Assembly (NCBI GenBank): GCA_029990175.1
Contig: JARKIP010000065.1
Location: forward strand, 1,093,001 to 1,157,000
DNA length: 64,000 nucleotides
Source of the DNA: Petunia secreta
Taxonomy: Eukaryota > Streptophyta > Magnoliopsida > Solanales > Solanaceae
Reading direction: 5' to 3'
Shown: piece by piece, positions 11,580-23,841 of the stretch
How the letters are laid out: each line of letters begins with the position of its first letter
Numbering within the stretch: position 1 is the first letter of the stretch
Program-made: the position numbers and the translations under genes
Notes under the pieces: model-generated
The model's input: only the letters and a program-made list of their open reading frames with translations
What the model was told of the DNA's origin: nothing
Database searches by the model: none

Positions 11580-13979
11580 ACACCCCATATTTAATCCTTT
11601 GCTCATCCTTGAGCAACTTATACTTTGAACTCAAGACTCACCAAACAACTCAGAACAATGATCTGGATTTATACAGACACTTAACAAGTTGTACATGCAC
11701 TAACCATGTGTTATTCATACAAATCCATGCCAAGAATATTTAAAAACTACTAAGTTCATCAAATCAACCTCCAAATCTCAAAATGACTCCAAACTCACCG
11801 AAAAGTTATGCAAGTAACGACCTTATTCAAGAGTCTAGTAAAATACTTCGCCTCTTGCAAATTATGTGCCCTCACAACCAAAGCAACTTTTAAAGAAAGA
11901 ATTCAGACAAGAGAATGATTATGAAGCAAAAGTTCACGTATGGATGAAAATGATCATGAGCTAAAAGTTCACTTATGGATGAAACACTCGCTCATAAAAA
12001 AACTCACATGCAACTCAAGACATATCATCGGCTTGCCCTTAGTGTAAGACTCGAGTAATGTCCATCGATTTGAGATAAGATCAATTAGGACTTCTTTTGG
12101 TTGCAATATAGACAATAGAACGGGTAGAATATATTTAGGTAATAGTGACAAACCACCCCAAGAAATTTAATACACCACAATTAATTCACACATTTTTCTC
12201 CAACCAATCTTTCTTTTACCATCACATATTCAACTTTCACCAACCTTCTTCTTTAAGCAAAGGTAGAAGCTAATACTAGGGACTACTGTTTTCTTTTTCT
12301 TTCTTTCTATCTTTCAATACACCACAATATTTTTTCATTCCATATATATTTGAATGTTTTCAAAATATTCCAATGTTTCACTTTTTTTTTTCTTTTCTAG
12401 TAAATCCTCCAACAGCATTCTCCTAGAGCACTTTTTCTCTTAACCAAACAACCACAAATTCCCATTACATTCACTAGCCTTTTAGGCTCATAACACTACA
12501 AGCAACTCATAGATATTTAGCACAAGAAACATAAATCCCAATGGCTATCAAAGAAAAGGTTACATGCTCAAAAGAGCTAGTTAAGTTCAAATTTCACTGG
12601 TAACAATCAAACTCTAAGGCTTCAAATAAATTGATTATGAAAGGAATGCCTATATCATTTCCTAACCAATCAAACTTCTCATTTTGCTTTGCACACACAC
12701 TGGGCGAGTTCTAGATATCAAGTATTAAACATGGAGCAATAACAATCCTCACTCACACATAACACATAATCTACTAAAAAAGACTCAAGTTATTGTCTCA
12801 AACAAAGCAAACAAAAACAAACTCTCATGCAACTCTACATTCAAAATCATGATCATAGGCTTCAAACAAATGCACTCAATGTTTCTCACGAGAAAGTGGA
12901 TCATGATAAAGTACATGCATGAAGTTTACATACCCTAAACTAAGTATCTATGTAAAACTAGTCAAATCATGAAGCTAAGACTCTCCCATCCATTTACTGC
13001 ACTCTAATCCTAAAAAATAAATCTACCTATACCAGGTTCAAACGACTTTCTTTGGAAAAGAACTAATGCACAAAGAAAAACCAAAGGGGATTATTAGTAC
13101 AAATAGGGAAACTTCCACCCCACACTTAAAATCATGAATTGACCTCAATGCATTAAAATAAAATCAAAGGGTGATAAAGAAGCTCCCTGGGGCTCTAAGT
13201 CTAAAGAACATCCTTGTGAGCTTTCTTAGAGCACGAGGTACTCAGACGTCCCCCAAGCGGGACTTTATCTTCAAGAATGATGGGTTGCAGATACCCAACA
13301 CTTAGATTGTAATCCATTCAAAATCTGCAAAACAAGGAAACTCACCAACTAAACTCTCTCAACATGACAAAAAACTATACACAAATAAATAAATAGATAA
13401 ATAAATTAGTAAAGCGAGAATAAAAATTTTGTTGCCTCCAACAAGCGCCTTATTTAATGTCGTGGCACGACGTAACCCAAAGTCAATACTTTCTCCTCTA
13501 CCTTGAACTTATAAATTGTATACCAGATGTTAACTCAAGTTCCCGTCTATGATTTTGAGGTGGTGCAAGTTTCTTGCCGTCCAAAAATTAAGTATCTCCT
13601 TTTGCACTTGGCCGTCAACTTAGGGATATCTTTATATTTTTTACTATGCTCTTCGCCAATCAAAAAATGCACCATATTGTGCTCCTTTGCCTTTAAGTGA
13701 CAATTATCATCTTGCCTAAATGACAGTGAAAAATTCAGAGTATAGCACCATACACCTCATCCTTCAACTCTTCTACTGGCTCAAAAGGATCAAGTTTCAT
13801 GTCTCCCTCTAGAACCAATATTGAAAAGTGTCTAGAATATGGTTCAACCTACTCATACTTCATTTCAATATTGACATCCTTATCTAGCATGACTTAGAGC
13901 CAAGTAGAATTTCAGGTTCAACCATAACTTTATCATTGGCATCTTCTCACACCACATGGCTATATGGTTGGCTCTCAAC
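11580..13979 (-). other. interior of the LARD-like element, non-coding
   Basis: About 2.4 kb, A-rich on the plus strand, with no substantial ORF on either strand. Around 13430-13480 it carries a stretch (GTTGCCTCCAACAAGCGCC, then GTCGTGGCACGACG) of a kind I recall from plant LARD and gypsy interiors. Nothing else is recognised. Confidence 0.45.
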
Positions 13980-14460
13980 TCATGACCCCTCCAATAGAAA
14001 TTCAAGATTTTGCTCTTCAATTATATTATTAATTTCATCTTCTAATTTAATGTCTTCTTGATTTACTTGAACTTCCAAATGGAAAATAAAGGCTTGACGC
14101 CTTTCTCGAAACTTCTTCAAGTCATCCTCACATTTTCTCTCAACAAGTGCAGCCAACTGATTCAGTTGAGCTTCCATATGGCATAGTTGTGCTCTATGTC
14201 TATCTCGAATCATATTCAGGTCAGCTTCGTGTTTTCTCTCGACATCCACCACTTCATTGCACCTACTATCATCATAAGAGAGAGAAGAACCATCCTAATA
14301 GGGGCTCGGGGGAAGAATAAGACGTTTGAACACAGCCATAATAATGACCACCTTGACCACCACATATATTACACATAATATAATTTTGACAATGTTTTCC
14401 AAAAATATTTTCCTCCACAATTAGAACACAAAGATGGACAATAAGATGAACTATCACCAA
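13980..14460 (-). pseudogene. gag-like zinc-finger and coiled-coil ORF
   Basis: Read leftward, the region first gives a Cys/His motif of zinc-knuckle type (CNICGGQGGHYYGC at about 14380-14340). After a frame change near 14290 comes an open 90-residue stretch ending at 13980. That stretch holds two copies of a roughly 36-residue unit starting VERKHEADLNM and VERKCEDDLKK, rich in charged heptad-like residues and probably coiled coil. Position next to the 5' LTR and the zinc finger suggest a remnant gag. No capsid domain is recognisable. The duplicated coiled-coil unit is unusual for gag, so the assignment is tentative. Confidence 0.45.
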
Positions 14461-15167
14461 GCCACATATAATTTCCTAATGTCATATTATAATTTTTTTT
14501 ACTTTCTTTTATATAAACTAAAAAAATATGTCCAGATGCGAAGTTCATTGAACTAAAAACACACCTATCCTAAAAGGTAGAAATACACTGCGTTCTCCAG
14601 CAATGGAACTAAAATTTGATCACACTCAACTATGCCTTATAAAAAAGACTAAGCGGTCGCAGAAAATATAGCTCGATACTTAGAGTCTCGAGGTCGAATT
14701 CCACATAGAACATGACTCTTAGCAGTTAATCTAGCTATCAGCCTAAACAACTTCGACTGTATATTTTCAATTTGGTTTAATACTAACACTATTAAACAAG
14801 AAAGTAAATAACTAAGTATAGAAAGATATATTTGATTCAAGAGATGTGAAGCCTAGGACTTATTTCCCCAACTCTTAACTTTTGCAAAAGAATTGTGCTA
14901 TCAATTCCCCTTGAGTCTTCCTATTGAACAAGTGCTCCAAGTTTACAACTACCCACTTTCGTTTAGTAATCATTACTCTCACTAATCAACTATTTCAATT
15001 AACTAATAAAGATAGGGAGGACTACACTTATGGTTCACAGTAAGGGTCAATAGTCATAATTCACCATTTTGACAACCAAAGTAATGCCTTTGTCTTAGGT
15101 TAAAATATTGTGATGTGTTTAACCCTCACTCATGAATCTATTCCTAGTAATCACAAGAATAATTGGG

Positions 15168-15900
15168 ATAATTAATTGGAGATCCTACCAATTAATAGCA
15201 TGAAATTCGTAAAAAAATATAGATACAAAGAATTAACAATGTTCATTAATAACATAGTAATTATCCTCACAAAACCATGTGGAGTTCAATCAGCCCTAGA
15301 CTAGGTGATTTAGTCATATTCTAAGACAAGAATAAACTATACGCATCGAAAAATCACTAGAGATAGATGGATTCATGAAGTAGAGCCTTGAATTTTGATC
15401 TTCTCTCTTCCTTACCTCCTTTTAATATTAATTCAGCCAAAAGTGTTGTCCAATTAAATTTAATGATGTATTTGTAGTGTAGGAATCATCATAGGACCAA
15501 ACCACCTTTCTAAAATTAATTTTTAACTTGGTTTGGGCCAAAAAAGGTCGTGCACGCCTGCTGCACAGTGTGCTGCATACCATGCCCTCTTTATTGCACG
15601 GCGTGCATTGTGCTACACACACAGGGCGTGCAGTATGCTGATTTCATTGTTTTGTAGTTCTTTCATCTAGCCTTCGTTCGCACGATCCTTAGGCTTCTAC
15701 CCAGACGTATAAACCCTTGATTTCTACCAATTATGCTCCAATAACGCCTCATATCATCAAATTTAATCTCTACAATATAAAACACATCAAATGAGAGAAA
15801 TTTCATTCAAAGTATTAACAAATATCACAAGTAGAAGCATAAACAGGAAGCGAAAGTAGAAGAAATAAAGCAATATATAGCCTCGTATCATGCCTCGCTA
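15168..15900 (-). repeat. LTR of the LARD-like element (5' LTR on minus)
   Basis: Partner of 10786-11579. The true inner boundary may lie further left, since LTR-like sequence continues from about 14640, but the partner copy has lost the matching part. The high-coordinate end, CGTATCA at 15900, abuts copia 3' LTR sequence, so this element appears to have inserted into, or truncated, the copia LTR. Confidence 0.65.
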
Positions 15901-16063
15901 AAACCTTACTAGGAAAAATCACTGAGAAAAAGACTACTAAAGGAAAAAGACAACTGATATCTTTCAATATGCATTGAGAGATGCCTCATTAAAAACCATA
16001 CTATGAAAACACATAGGGATAAAATCATGGTTAAGGAAAAAAAGGGTACGACATGTATTTATT
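15901..16063 (-). repeat. partial 3' LTR of the copia element
   Basis: Read on the minus strand from 16063 it begins TGTCGTACCC, directly after a polypurine tract (AGGGGGGAAT, plus positions 16071-16080). It contains the sense-strand phrase GGTTTTTAATGAGGCA, which I recall from Solanaceae copia LTR starts. It is cut off at 15900 by the neighbouring LTR element. Confidence 0.6.
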
Positions 16064-18406
16064 CCCCCCTTATAAAGCCATCATTTAATATTTTAGAGAT
16101 GGCACATTCAAATCTTGTATATCGTCTTCTCAAATATTAAGGTAAGCAATGACTTAGAAAAATTTCTCCTAAATTATCACCAAATGAATCGTTGAACATT
16201 CATTTCATCATTCTTTGAAGATCATAGTGAAAAGGAATTTTGTTGAATTTAACTTCCTTTTCTCTATCCTTTAGTTTGTATCTTCCTTTTAGCTGAATTG
16301 ATCATCCAACCTTATTTCATACTGTTAGGACATCTTCGTCTTTACAGGAAGACCACATTGTTTTTAAATATGTTGAGTCCTTGATCTCAATCATTCATAT
16401 TCTCAGCTTGCTAGCTTCATGAATAACTGTTATCTCTTCATGATGTAATAGTTATACTCTGCTTTGTTGGATGTCATAATATTGTTGTACCTCCACAATC
16501 AAATAAAGACCCAACTGAGACCAGGCTATCTGTTGATCAAGAAAATATCTTGCATCCTTCTAATGCCTTTGCATTTCGAAAGAGTTAATCTTGTTTATAA
16601 GCTTATATCAAAAGCTATATCTGTTGGAATATTGTTGGCAAGATACTTCAATACATCAACTGCACTGAGATATAATATTTATATACCGATAAACTCATTA
16701 AGGTAATTTTACCAATGGCCAGATTGATTTAATCCGTATAAATATTTATGAAATATTATTGAAAAAGTTTTTCTGAGAATCTTTATATTCTTCGGGCATT
16801 TCGAATCCTTCAAGGATTTTCATAAATATTTCATTGTTCAATGAACCATATAAATAGGATGTAACAACATCCATTAAATGCATATCAATCCTTTCAAGCA
16901 CTGCCAGACTTATATAAGATACCTAAAGTTGATTGCATCAACAACGGGAGAATATGCCTCCATATAATCAATGTCAGGTTTTTGCGAAAATTGTTATACC
17001 ACTAGGCGTGACTTACATCTATCGACTTAATTTTTCTCATACTCGTTTCGCACAGAAATGTATTATACCCCCATTGTCTTTAGATCTTTAGGCATTCGGA
17101 CTGTAGGTCCTAATACTTCACATATGTCAAGTAAAATCAATTGTGCTTGAATGCAATTTCACATTAAAATAATTATGTCTGTATTTCTAACAGACTTAAG
17201 CTCAAGATCCTCATAATAGTTCATAAAATTGAGGTTTAAAATGTATGCAGGATATCGTCGATGATAATTTTATGTTAGTTCCCATTACAATATAACTTAT
17301 TGATATCTCCTTATGTCATTATTTTCATCTACTTGAACCATTCCCGATGAGGTATTATGAAGTGTTATATTGTGGGATCTTCTATAGCCTTGCCTCCTTA
17401 TTTGGTCACTTTGAAATATTTGCTCCTTTCATCTTTGGAACTGAATGGTCTACTACGCTTCAAGCGTGATTTAGACTCAGTGGCATAAACAGATTGTCCT
17501 ACCAGGACATAAATTCAAATTAGAGCCTTTACAGCTGGAATATGATATTAAATTTTAGGTTAGTAGATGCGTTTGGAAGTGACTTATCTTTAAATGGGGA
17601 TCATACCAATAATAATTCATTTCATTTATTAGTCAGCTGCTTTTGTTATTCTCTCCCCCTAATGTTAGGTAGACCTAACATTAATCCAAACATACTTTGG
17701 GAATCCATCTTTGTGCATTGTGGTGGAGTAATTAATAATATATCGCACATCAAAATTATTAGATGGAAAATATTTGGTTCCTGACCCTGAACCAATAATG
17801 AGGGGAGAATCAATATGTTCGACTGATGCATACAAGTGCTACTTTATAGATAATATATCATATCTCATACCTGATTTAAGTAGATTTGCTCTCATATGCA
17901 TGGTTTCGCAATTTGATGGAGGCATTCAACATATGAATTGCTAAACCGGTTTGCCAACATTATCAAGATAAATAATTTTGATTTCATAATCTGAAAATGT
18001 GCTCTTAATAAATTATTTTGAGCAAATGCTTAATCACGTAAGTACCATTGCGAGTTTATAATGAATGCGCATGTGACCTTGTCATAGATGAGCATCTATT
18101 TTAAGTCATATAATAGTATATGGTGCACATGGAAGGTGAATAGGCACATATACACCTTTTATATATTCCAGAAATTCGGTGATCCTGATCTCAATTTTAG
18201 CTTGTTTAATGTTTAATTTATCATGAGGATAAACAGTACAAAGAGAATTCTTGAAGAATCCTAATTCTTTAGTATACACCTATGTGAGTTCTTAATTATA
18301 TATTTTCCGCATCATATCTGAACGGGATGGTCAAACTGGTCATGCCAACTGGAAAAATTGTTTGTTCTGGTAAACAGTTCTACTTTACTATATCTTGAGC
18401 TTTGAT
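16064..18406 (-). pseudogene. pol: Ty1/copia polyprotein (INT-RT-RH), heavily decayed
   Basis: Translation of the minus strand in changing frames recovers copia landmarks in order. A pre-integrase/integrase start (WHDQFDHP) lies near 18350. The integrase end GQEPNIFHL and PPQCTKM lies at 17800-17730. RT text EAYSPVVDAINFRYL lies at 16975-16920, with the YLYGSLD-type region after it. RNase H text DCGGTTI and TKQS lies near 16500-16440. Stops and shifts occur every few dozen codons, so no product is possible. The order on the minus strand (integrase before RT) is diagnostic of copia. The upstream part was displaced by the insertion at 18407-23836. Confidence 0.75.
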
Positions 18407-20832
18407 TGTCACGACCCAACCTAGGGCCACGACGGATAACCGACACTGAGTGTCCCTCATCACTAAACCTACTAATAATCTATTAATAATAGAGATAAGT
18501 TGGGAACCTGGTCATATATGCATACATATTTGCTGAAAGCATAAGGTCTGGAAGGACGACAAGGCTATCACACGTTGATATACATAAAATACTGATTGAA
18601 CTACACAAGGACACATCTACAAGCCTCTAAGAGTGTTGAACTGAATATACAAAGGATGGGACATGGCCCCACTATACCTACTAGATGTCTGTACAACATA
18701 CCAAAAGTAGTGAACTCCGGAAGGACGCGGAGTGACTCAAACATATGGTAGATAGCCTACTAACGTGGCTCAAGGTCTGATCTCTCTGTACTTATGTGGA
18801 ATGAAACACAGCGTCCAAGAGAGGACATAAGTACGATATATACAAAGTATGTAAGGTATGAGCCTATAATATATCATATCTGAATGAAACTGTAAGGCAG
18901 GAATTTAAATATGTAAATATGTGCTTGAGCATAGCAATGTTGCTGGAAATCTGAAGCACGAACTAAGCATGATCCGAATAAAAATTGAAGTCTAGCTGAA
19001 CTGAAACTGAAGGCTGAGCTAAAATATACTGATAACTAATTGTGATATGACTGATAACTAATAATTAGTAACTACAAACCGGGAACTGGTAGTTGTCAAC
19101 TGCTGATAATTGAGAACTGATAACTTGTACTAAGCTAAAACTAAAATGTTATCTGACCTAGTACCTGTCTGGTGTTATGGGTTGTATCCCCCAAAATCAG
19201 GTAACGGAACATCTGAACTAGCCTCATGTATAGTCATGTGGTACATACTATAGCTATATACGCATATATAACAAACTTGACGGGTGTTATGGGCTCTGTC
19301 CCCCCCCCCCCCACAGCAAGTAGTCTCTTTGGTCAGAGTGTGTGAATGACACTCAGTCATACTAGGTGTTTCAACTCCCGCCTGAACCAGAGGGGCCGTG
19401 TCTCCCAGACGGGTAGTATCTCACGTGACGGAACTGTGTGTCCAATGTCCAACCTCTTTGGGGGACTCCAAATCACACATAATTTGATCAGAATATAAGC
19501 ATAAGCATGTATGAGGCATAATACATGGAAACAATCGATATGAACTCGAAGGAATAATAAAAAAGCCTAGATAGAATCATAGACACAACCTGGAACTCAG
19601 AATTTGTCCGACTCTTTGAATTTCTATAAAAAATTTGGCAGAGTTTCCCCTAAATTGGATAATGCAAAAAACCAAAACCAGCACTATAATATATACGGGA
19701 ATGGGTACCCGGCTAAACTGATAACATAAACAAATTAAATGGAAAACAAGACGAGACAGCCGGATGGCATAACAAATCTGCAGACAGAATCTTAGGACAA
19801 CACCACTGCCCCGTCTTGCGACCAAATTTTCAGGGTCTAAATAAAAGTTATATACTTTATGGTCTTCATTACAGTTGCAGATATAAGTTTTAGGGTTCTA
19901 AGAAATCATAAATAATCTCAATACCATCGTACAAAGAGTTATGCTCACAGTACTAACAATTGTCCGAAGATAAAAACAATTTTTCAGATTTTAAAATATT
20001 TCATGTTGTTGTTTTGGACATCTTTCACCTTTGTTTTTAGTACCAATTTAAGCATATACAAGGTTCTCTTGATTCCATATAAGTTCTCTACAAGAAACAC
20101 CAAGTTTCGAACTAAGACAAGCTTTAAAAGCTACAAGATAAATGCCTTGTCAAAAGAAAGGTTTAGCCTTATATACCTTTGATGGTTTTGCTTCTAAACC
20201 TTGTTTTCTTTGAATTCCAAAGCTTTAAAAAGCTATAACACAGCAATTAGGAGCTCTTCTTAGCCATGAAGTAATTCTAACATTCAAGCTATTGATGAAA
20301 AGGAAGGTAGCACGACGTTACCTTCGCCGCATAAAGCGTTTTGATGTAATCCGTCTTCAATTTCGAGTTAAGATTGGCATTCTTCCTTCCGAAATCCTAT
20401 CAATGGCTTAAACCTTCATGAAATTTCTGCTTCTACCGTGAATGTTCTGGAAATGATAACTAAAAAGATAGTTTTCCTTTTATATTCAAATCATTTCAGT
20501 TCTAGCCCCTTTTTCCGCTTATGTCCCTTCTTCTGGCCTGACTTCTGACGCTCATATCTCTTTATCCGGACATCGTATAAGCAAACAGGAAAGAGTGTTG
20601 GAAACTACATTTAAAGACCTTAAATTTAGTATAAGATATGTCCTAAAATGACATCTTAAAGCTTACGAATTTAATTGCTCAAATGACTCGTTATTAAATC
20701 TGATTTGTCTCAAACTTTATATTCAATATCTAAAGGTCATATATAGTCATATTATGACTTTGGATTTACTTAAATTATGCTTAACATGTCATTAAAATGA
20801 TATATGTCACTTTAGACATACGGGGTGTAACA
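18407..20832 (-). repeat. 3' LTR (minus sense) of the gypsy derivative
   Basis: Plus-strand ends are TGTCACGACCC at 18407 and GGGGTGTAACA ending at 20832. It aligns along its whole length with 21013-23836 apart from an extra duplication there. A run of C (about 12) occurs near 19300. Confidence 0.75.
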
Positions 20833-20902
20833 ATCTTTCCCCTTAGGAACATTCGTTCTCGAATGGTAAATAAAGTATGTGGAAGTATTAAGCAAGGATT
20901 TA

Positions 20903-21010
20903 TTACATACCTGAAATAGTGAAGAGATGTGGATATTTAGCTCTCATATAATTCTCAGCTTCCCACGTCATTTCTTCTACATTATTGCTTCGCCATAGAA
21001 ACTTAACTGA
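20903..21010 (-). pseudogene. C-terminal end of a chromovirus pol (chromodomain tail)
   Basis: The minus strand reads in one open frame from 21007 as VKFLWRSNNVEEMTWEAE, then AKYPHLF, and ends at a TAA at 20903-20905. The pattern LWR...VEE.TWEAE...YPHLF is the end of the chromodomain region in Tekay/Del-type plant chromoviruses. It is followed toward the 3' LTR by a purine-rich tract (AAGGGGAAAGA), as expected for the polypurine tract. It is the only coding sequence left in this element. Confidence 0.75.
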
Positions 21011-21012
21011 AG

Positions 21013-23836
21013 TCACGACCCAACCTAGGTCTGTGATGGATAACCGATACTGAGTGCCGATCATCGCTAAACCTACTAATAGTTTATTAATAATAGAGAT
21101 AAGATGGAAACCTAGTCATATATACATACATATTTGTTGAAAGCATAAAGTCTAGAAGGACGACAAGGTTATCACACGCTGACATACATAGCATACTGAC
21201 TGAACCATACATGGACATATCTAAAGGCCTTTAAGAGTGCTGAACAGAATATACAAAGGACGGGACAAGGCCCCGCCATACCTACTAGATGTATGTACAA
21301 CATACCAAAAGTAGTATGCTCTAGGAGGAGGCGAAGTGACTCCAACAGTTGGTAGATAGCCTACTAACGTAGCTCAAGGTCTGATCTCTATATACCTTTA
21401 CAACATGAAACACGACGCCCAAGAGAGAACGTAGGTACAATATGTACTAAGTATGTAAGGCATGAGCATATAATATATCATAGCTGAATGAAATTGTAAA
21501 GCTGAATATAAATATGTAAATATGTGCTGGAGAATAGCAATGTAGCTTGAATCTGAAGCACGAACTAAACATGATCCAAATATAAACTGAAGTCTAGCTG
21601 AATCTGAAACTGAAGGCTGAGCTAAACAATATCGATAACCAATTATAATATGACTGATAATTAATAACTGGTGACTAGAAACCGGGAGCTGATAGTTGTC
21701 AAATGATATTGACATTAAGAACTAATGGCTGATAACTGAGAACTGATAACTGGTACTGAGCTAAAACTTAACTGTTATTTGTCATGGTACTATTATGGTA
21801 TTATGGGTTGTATCCCCCCAAATCAGGTAACTGAACATTTGAACTAGCCTCATGTATAGTCGTGTGGTGCATACTATGGCTATATACAAGTATATAACAA
21901 ACCTGACGGGTGTTACGGGCTATGTCTCCTCAGCCAGTAGTCTCTCTGGTAAGACTATGTGAATGACACCCAGTCACACTAAGTGTTTCAACTCCCGCCT
22001 GAGCCAGAGGGATAACTGGTGACTAGAAACTAGGAGCTGATAGTTCTCAACTGATATTGACATTAAGAACTAATGGTTGATAAGTGAGAACTGATAACTC
22101 ATACTGAGCTAAAACTGAACTGTTATTTATCATGGTACCATTATGGTATTATGGGTTGTATCCCCCCAAATCAGGTAACTGAATATTTGAACTAGCCTCA
22201 TGTATAGTCATGTGGTGCATACTATGGCTATATACGCGTATATAACAAACCTGACGGGTGTTACGGGCTATGTCCCCCCAGGCAGCAGTCTCTCTGTTAA
22301 GACTATGTGAATGACACCCAGTCACACTAAGTGTTTCAATTCCCGCCTGAACCAGAAGGGTTGTGTCCCTCAGACGGGTAGTATCACACGTGACGGGACT
22401 GTGTGTCCAATGTCTAGCCTCTTTTGGGGACTCCAAATCACACAATAATATGATCACAATATAAGAATAAGCATGTATGATGCATAACATATATGGAGAC
22501 AGTAGATATAAACTCGAAGAAATGATAAGAAAAACCTAGATGGAATCATATACACAACCTAGAACTCAGAATTTGTCCGCCTCTTTGAATTTCTGTAAAA
22601 AATTTGGCAGAGTTTTCTCTAAAACTGGATTATATGCAAAAATACGACCAGCACTATAATATAAACATGAATGGGATACCCGGCTAAATTGATAACATAA
22701 ACAAATTAAATGGATAACAAGTCAAGACGACCGTACGGCGTAACAAATCCGCGGACATAATCTCCGGACAGCAACACTACCCCATTTGCGACCAATTTCA
22801 GGATCTAAATAAAAATTATAGACTTTATGATCTTCATAAACGTTGTAGATATAAGTCTTAGTGTTCCAGGAAATCATAAATTATCTTAATATCAATTTCG
22901 TACAAAGAGTTATGCTCAAACTACTAACAATTGTACGAAGATAAAAATAATTTTCTAGATTTTGAAACATTTTGTGCTGCTATTTTGGACATCTTTTATC
23001 TTGCTTTTTAGTACCAATTTAAGCATATACAAGGTTTTTTTGTGTCCATATAAGTTCCCTACAAGAAACACCAAGTTTTGAACTAAGACAAGCTTCAAAA
23101 GCTACAAGATTCGAAAGAAAGTTTTAGCCTTACATATCTTTGATGTTTTTGCATCTAAACCTTGTTTCACTTGAATTTCAAACCTTACAAAGCTTCAAAA
23201 AGCTATAACACAGCAATTAGGAACTTTCCTTAGGCATGAAGTAATTCTCAAAACTCAAGCTATAGATGAAAAGGAAGGTAGCACGATGTTACATTCGTCG
23301 CATAGAGCGTTTTTATGTAATCCGTCTTCAATTTCGAGTTAAGATTGGCGTTCTTTCTTGCAAAATCCTATCAATGGCTTAAACCTTCATGAAAGCTCTT
23401 CTCCTACCGTGAATGTTCTAGAATTGATGAAAAAGAAGATAAGTTTTCCTTTATATTCAAAATATTTTACTTCTAGCCCTCTTTTGCGCTTATGTCCCTT
23501 CTTTTGGATTGACTTCTGATGCTCATATCTCTCTATCTGGACATCGTATAAGAAAATGGGAAACAATGTTAGAAACTAAATTTCAAGACCTTCAATTTGG
23601 TATCAGATATGTCCCAAAATGATATCTTAAAGCTTATGAATTAAATTGCTCAAAATGGCTCGTTACATGGCAATTCTTCAATCAGATTTTCCGCTACTTA
23701 AATCTGATTTATCTCAAACATTATATTCAACATCTAAATGTCATATATAGTCATATTATGACTTTAGACTTACTTAAATCATGCTTAAAATGTTATTAAA
23801 TTGATATACGTCACTTTAGACATATGAGGTGTAATA
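21013..23836 (-). repeat. 5' LTR (minus sense) of the gypsy derivative
   Basis: Second LTR copy, about 400 bp longer than its partner, mainly because of a 348-bp tandem duplication. Its inner end reads GGTCGTGACT rather than GGTCGTGACA, so the internal deletion junction falls at the final LTR base. Confidence 0.7.
21660..22355. repeat. 348-bp tandem duplication inside the LTR
   Basis: The segment beginning near AACTGGTGACTAGAAAC occurs twice in tandem with an offset of 348 bp (for example GAACTAGCCT at 21841 and 22189). The partner LTR has one copy. The two units differ at several positions, so the duplication is not recent. Confidence 0.7.
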
Positions 23837-23841
23837 TTGAT

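Larger units (their letters stand above)
10692..15900 (-). mobile_element. non-autonomous LTR retrotransposon (LARD-like)
   Basis: Two diverged direct repeats (10786-11579 and 15168-15900) bracket about 3.6 kb that has no polymerase. Both repeats end in TATCA on the plus strand, so on the minus strand the LTR starts TGATAC. A gag-like zinc-finger and coiled-coil ORF lies at 13980-14460 on the minus strand, near the LTR at the high-coordinate end, which is the expected gag position. This fits a large retrotransposon derivative mobilised in trans. The left LTR loses similarity left of about 10735, next to the solo LTR. Confidence 0.6.
18407..23836 (-). mobile_element. gypsy (Tekay/Del-like) internal-deletion derivative
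   Basis: Two long LTRs flank only about 180 bp. The outer flanks carry the same 5 bases TTGAT (18402-18406 and 23837-23841), a target duplication, and the interrupted host is the copia relic. In sense (minus) orientation the LTRs start TGTTACACCCC and end in GTGACA. The residual interior encodes the end of a chromodomain-type pol and a purine tract next to the 3' LTR. Gag and nearly all pol are missing. The deletion starts at the last base of the 5' LTR. Confidence 0.75.

Noticed and set aside
19175..19360. Minus-strand 61-aa frame in the long LTR
   Set aside because: A similar frame in the partner LTR is differently sized and has no motif; LTR non-coding sequence.
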